Origin: Nitrospirota bacterium
GTDB taxonomy: Bacteria; Nitrospirota; Nitrospiria; Nitrospirales; UBA8639
DNA length: 9,583 nucleotides
Reading direction: 5' to 3'
Assembly (NCBI GenBank): GCA_029865515.1
Contig: JAOUGQ010000103.1
Coordinates: 1 to 9,583 of the forward strand
How positions within the stretch are numbered: position 1 is the stretch's first letter; the number at the start of each line of letters is the position of its first letter. This document shows, piece by piece, positions 7,325 through 9,583 of this stretch. The position numbers and the translations under genes are program-made. The notes beneath the pieces were generated by a model, which was given only the letters and a program-made list of their open reading frames with translations, did not search any database and was not told the DNA's origin.

Positions 7325-8178
7325 AACAAAATCTCCTCATTGGCGTTATCTTAGTTCTTGGACTTCTCCTGGTCTTAGGGCTTTCCCCATTTTTTGTTGT
7401 TGATCTAACGGAAACGGCTATCGTGGTCGCATTAGGAAAGCCCGTACAGACCATCACCGAGCCAGGGCTGAAATTCAAAATTCCCTTTTACCATCAAGTC
7501 ACCTTTTTTGATAAACGCTATTTAGACTATGACGCACCCGCTCGAGATGTCATTACCAGCGATAAGAAATCCATGGTGATCGACAATTTCGCTAAATGGC
7601 GTATTGTGGATCCCTTAAAAGTGTATCAGGCCTTTCAAACCCAACGAGGGGCCCTTCAGCGCCTGGACGATATCATTTATTCGGAATTGCGGGTTGAGTT
7701 AGGCCGGCATGAACTGGCGGAAATCGTGGCCGCCAACCGGGCGTTGATCATGAAAGTCGTGTCGGACCGGTCCAACGAAAAAGCCTCGGCCTACGGGCTT
7801 GAAGTCCTTGACGTGCGCATTAAGCGGGCTGATCTGCCTGAACAGAATGAAAAAGCTATATTCCAAAGGATGCAGGCTGAACGGGAACGCCAGGCTAAGC
7901 AATATCGAGCAGAAGGCGAGGAAGAAGCCCAAAAAATTCGATCCGAAGCTGAAAAAGACAAGCAAATCATTCTAGCTGAAGCCTATAAAACGGCACAGGA
8001 ACTTCGTGGAGACGGGGAGGCCAAAGCTTACAAAATCTATGCGACGGCCTACCAACAGGGCCCGGAGTTTTTTGAATTCATCCGGACCATGGAAGCCTAT
8101 AAGAAAACATTTGCGACCAATACCACGTTGGTCCTTTCGCCGGACTCTGAATTCCTTAAATACCTCAAAAAACGGTAA
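7321..8178 (+). CDS. hflC: HflC, SPFH-domain partner of HflK
   Basis: A 285-residue protein with an N-terminal membrane anchor (about 4-26), an SPFH domain (about 27-175; ALGKPVQTITEPGLKFKIPF at 37-56, DKRYLDYDAPARDV at 64-77) and a charged coiled-coil region (about 175-240, rich in Ala, Glu and Lys). The C-terminal SPDSEFLKYLK matches the conserved HflC tail. It assembles with HflK in the inner membrane and modulates FtsH proteolysis. A strong ribosome site (AAGGAGG, 7305-7311) lies 9 nt before the ATG inside the hflK end, and the 4-nt ATGA overlap implies translational coupling and equal amounts of both subunits. No ftsH, hflX or hfq lies in this window, unlike the E. coli hfq-hflX-hflK-hflC order. 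Confidence 0.95.
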   Translation: MKQNLLIGVILVLGLLLVLGLSPFFVVDLTETAIVVALGKPVQTITEPGLKFKIPFYHQVTFFDKRYLDYDAPARDVITSDKKSMVIDNFAKWRIVDPLKVYQAFQTQRGALQRLDDIIYSELRVELGRHELAEIVAANRALIMKVVSDRSNEKASAYGLEVLDVRIKRADLPEQNEKAIFQRMQAERERQAKQYRAEGEEEAQKIRSEAEKDKQIILAEAYKTAQELRGDGEAKAYKIYATAYQQGPEFFEFIRTMEAYKKTFATNTTLVLSPDSEFLKYLKKR

Positions 8179-8231
8179 CCGACCATAGTCCCACCGCGCC
8201 GTCCGGCACTGCTTCCCGAGTTCATCCCGGT

Positions 8232-8912
8232 ATGCTCCCCATGGCTAATCCTGAACATTATGAAAGGCTGATCAAAGGTGGGGTCGAAGAATGGAATAAA
8301 TTTCGACGAACAAGCCAGGCCATTCAACCCGATCTCAGTGGAGCCGATCTTTCAGGGTATGATTTTACCGGGCTGGATTTAAGCCAGGCCAATCTGGAAG
8401 GGGCCGACCTCTCGGACGCCTATCTCTTTCGTGCCAATTTAACGGAAGCCAATCTCTCCTGTGCCACCCTTACCGAGGCTGATGTGCTGGAAGCCAATCT
8501 CATCAAGGCCAATCTTTCGAATGCCACCATGATCAGAGTTGATTTGTCCGGAACGGGGTTGATCGCCTGCAACCTTGAAGGCGCAAATCTTGAATGCGCC
8601 AATCTCACTCGTGCTTCCCTGCCATGGGGAAATCTCACTCGAGCCAATCTAGCCAAAGCCAAACTCCACTTAACCGATTTACGGGAGGCTCAACTCAGAC
8701 AAGCCAACTTTCAAGGTGCCTCCCTTCAAGATACATCCCTCACCGGTGCTAACTTACAGGAAGCGAATCTCCAAGGCACCACACACGTGTCCATGGATCT
8801 CCTCGCCAAAGCTAAATCGTTGTATCAGACGCGCCTTGATCCGGATCTCAAAGAAGACCTTCTTAAAAGCCATCCCCATCTTTTCGAAGGCCCACTGCCC
8901 ACCAAAAAATAA
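8232..8912 (+). CDS. Pentapeptide-repeat protein
   Basis: A 226-residue soluble protein. The N-terminal stretch (HYERLIKGGVEEWNKFRRTSQAIQPDLSG) is the common lead-in of bacterial pentapeptide proteins. Residues 33-182 are about 30 uninterrupted A(D/N)LXX repeats (ADLSG, ANLEG, ANLTR, ANLQE), enough for 7 to 8 coils of a right-handed quadrilateral beta-helix. The C-terminal cap is helical and charged (LDPDLKEDLLKSHPHLF). The ATG at 8232 and the one at 8241 (reading MANPEHYER) are both possible, and neither has a clear ribosome site; 8241 may be the better start. It follows hflC by 53 bp with no visible terminator, so co-transcription is likely. No signal peptide is seen. Some relatives bind DNA gyrase as DNA mimics (Qnr, MfpA), but nothing here supports that role; the function is unknown. 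Confidence 0.9.
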   Translation: MLPMANPEHYERLIKGGVEEWNKFRRTSQAIQPDLSGADLSGYDFTGLDLSQANLEGADLSDAYLFRANLTEANLSCATLTEADVLEANLIKANLSNATMIRVDLSGTGLIACNLEGANLECANLTRASLPWGNLTRANLAKAKLHLTDLREAQLRQANFQGASLQDTSLTGANLQEANLQGTTHVSMDLLAKAKSLYQTRLDPDLKEDLLKSHPHLFEGPLPTKK

Positions 8913-9281
8913 TTCGGAGCAAATCGCATCTTGCCTCCCTGCTGTTATTGAAGCAAATGATTCACGAGGCCTTGTACATGAAACTATTGGGATTGTTCGA
9001 GAGGGCCTGTCGGATATCTCAAGATTTTCATCATAACAAGGCATATCTTAACCAACGTGTTGATTGACAGCTAAAAAATGAGGTGAGTGCCCAAAAAGGC
9101 CTCTTGGTGGTGGCCTAACCAGCCTCGGCGTGAGACAATCCGTTTCCCGTGGCCAAGCCCCCCACGCAACCACACGGACGGATAGATTATACAGGGAGGT
9201 ACGTGAGCACAACGAAGAACAGAAAACACGGCTGGTGGGGAGGACCTTTCCCCTGGTTCAGCCTCCTAGGGAAGAATTCCT
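8913..9281. other. Gene-free region between two convergent genes
   Basis: About 370 bp lie between the pentapeptide gene and the end of the kinase gene on the other strand. A GTG-started 81-codon plus-strand frame (9130-9375) overlaps the kinase gene and resembles no family I know. Apart from the weak hairpin at 9097-9116 I see nothing functional. Confidence 0.5.
9097..9116 (-). terminator. Weak terminator-like hairpin for the downstream kinase gene
   Basis: AGGCC (9097-9101) pairs with GGCCT (9112-9116) around a 10-nt loop. On the minus strand it is followed by five T, giving the shape of a Rho-independent terminator. The stem is only 5 bp and it lies about 165 nt past the kinase stop, so support is modest. 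Confidence 0.3.
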
Positions 9282-9583
9282 TCACGTCCTGGAATCTGTT
9301 GGGGAAATCGGTAATCGGATGGTGAAGATGGTGCCTTTCCCTTTCTCACTTTGTACAGTGATTGTACCAGCATGAGCATCAACGGCATCCTTAACAATTT
9401 TTGTCCCAAGTCCGGTTCCCCCGGCCTTACCACTTATCCCCTCTTTGGTAAATAATTTGTCACGGATTTCTTGGGACATTCCCCCCCCTGTATCAGCCAC
9501 CGTTAACACCGCCGTGTTTTCATCTAGCTCTACTGACCCACCAATGGTGACTGATCCCCCTACAGGAGTCTCCGGGATCGCAT
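9282..9583 (-). CDS. Histidine kinase, C-terminal ATPase part (cut by window edge)
   Basis: The frame is open from the window's right edge to a TGA at 9282, giving the last 99 residues of a protein whose start lies outside. They form the second half of a HATPase_c domain: G1 motif ADTGGGM (29-35), a short lid with LFTKEGIS (43-50), G2 motif GGTGLGTKIV (54-63), and the final strands TITVQSEKGKGTIFTIRLP. The N-box and phosphoacceptor histidine would lie further upstream. The GTG near 9509 is an internal valine, not a start. The end is typical of sensor histidine kinases. It is not closely similar to the complete kinase at 1497-2324 and is a separate gene. What it senses cannot be told from here. 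Confidence 0.85.
   Translation of the reverse strand, partial: AIPETPVGGSVTIGGSVELDENTAVLTVADTGGGMSQEIRDKLFTKEGISGKAGGTGLGTKIVKDAVDAHAGTITVQSEKGKGTIFTIRLPISPTDSRT

Noticed and set aside
9130..9375. 81-codon GTG-started plus-strand frame
   Set aside because: It overlaps the kinase gene on the other strand, has no recognised domain and no convincing ribosome site.
1..9583. CRISPR array, tRNA, rRNA or a defence system
   Set aside because: No regularly spaced repeats, no tRNA-like cloverleaf and no rRNA segment were seen, and no gene here belongs to a known defence family.

Overview
The window looks like chromosomal DNA of a Gram-negative bacterium with roughly 50% GC. The best guess is the Nitrospirota, perhaps a Nitrospira-like lineage. 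That guess rests on gene content and on a short inverted-repeat element (147-297) that resembles repeats I recall from Nitrospira genomes; no rRNA or other marker gene is present to settle it.

Layout. Positions 1-801 are a mobile-DNA remnant: a MITE-like element of about 150 bp with near-perfect terminal inverted repeats, followed by the N-terminal helix-turn-helix part of an IS630-type transposase whose catalytic DDE part is missing. Positions 995-2324 (minus strand) hold a compact two-component pair. A sensor-less histidine kinase overlaps by 11 nt a single-domain response regulator, and a terminator-like hairpin follows. After about 540 bp without a gene comes hppA (minus, 2868-5009), a membrane pyrophosphatase whose diagnostic residues point to a K+-dependent, H+-pumping enzyme. 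It is preceded by a leader of about 300 nt and a good sigma70-type promoter candidate. Next is an RluE-type 23S rRNA pseudouridine synthase (minus, 5466-6068). Divergent from it is the hflK-hflC pair (plus, 6284-8178, ATGA overlap), then a pentapeptide-repeat protein (8232-8912) with 30 uninterrupted repeats. The window ends with the 3' part of a second histidine kinase gene on the minus strand, cut by the window edge.

How the genes work together. HflK and HflC form the inner-membrane SPFH complex that controls the FtsH protease; the pentapeptide gene 53 bp downstream could be co-transcribed but has no known link to it. HppA converts cytosolic pyrophosphate, a product of biosynthesis, into ion-motive force, which suits an energy-limited chemolithotroph. 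The kinase/regulator pair is probably a phosphorelay with no DNA-binding output of its own. I did not find a clearly novel multi-gene system. The most unusual items are the MITE-like element beside the truncated transposase, the minimal kinase/regulator pair, and the long hppA leader.
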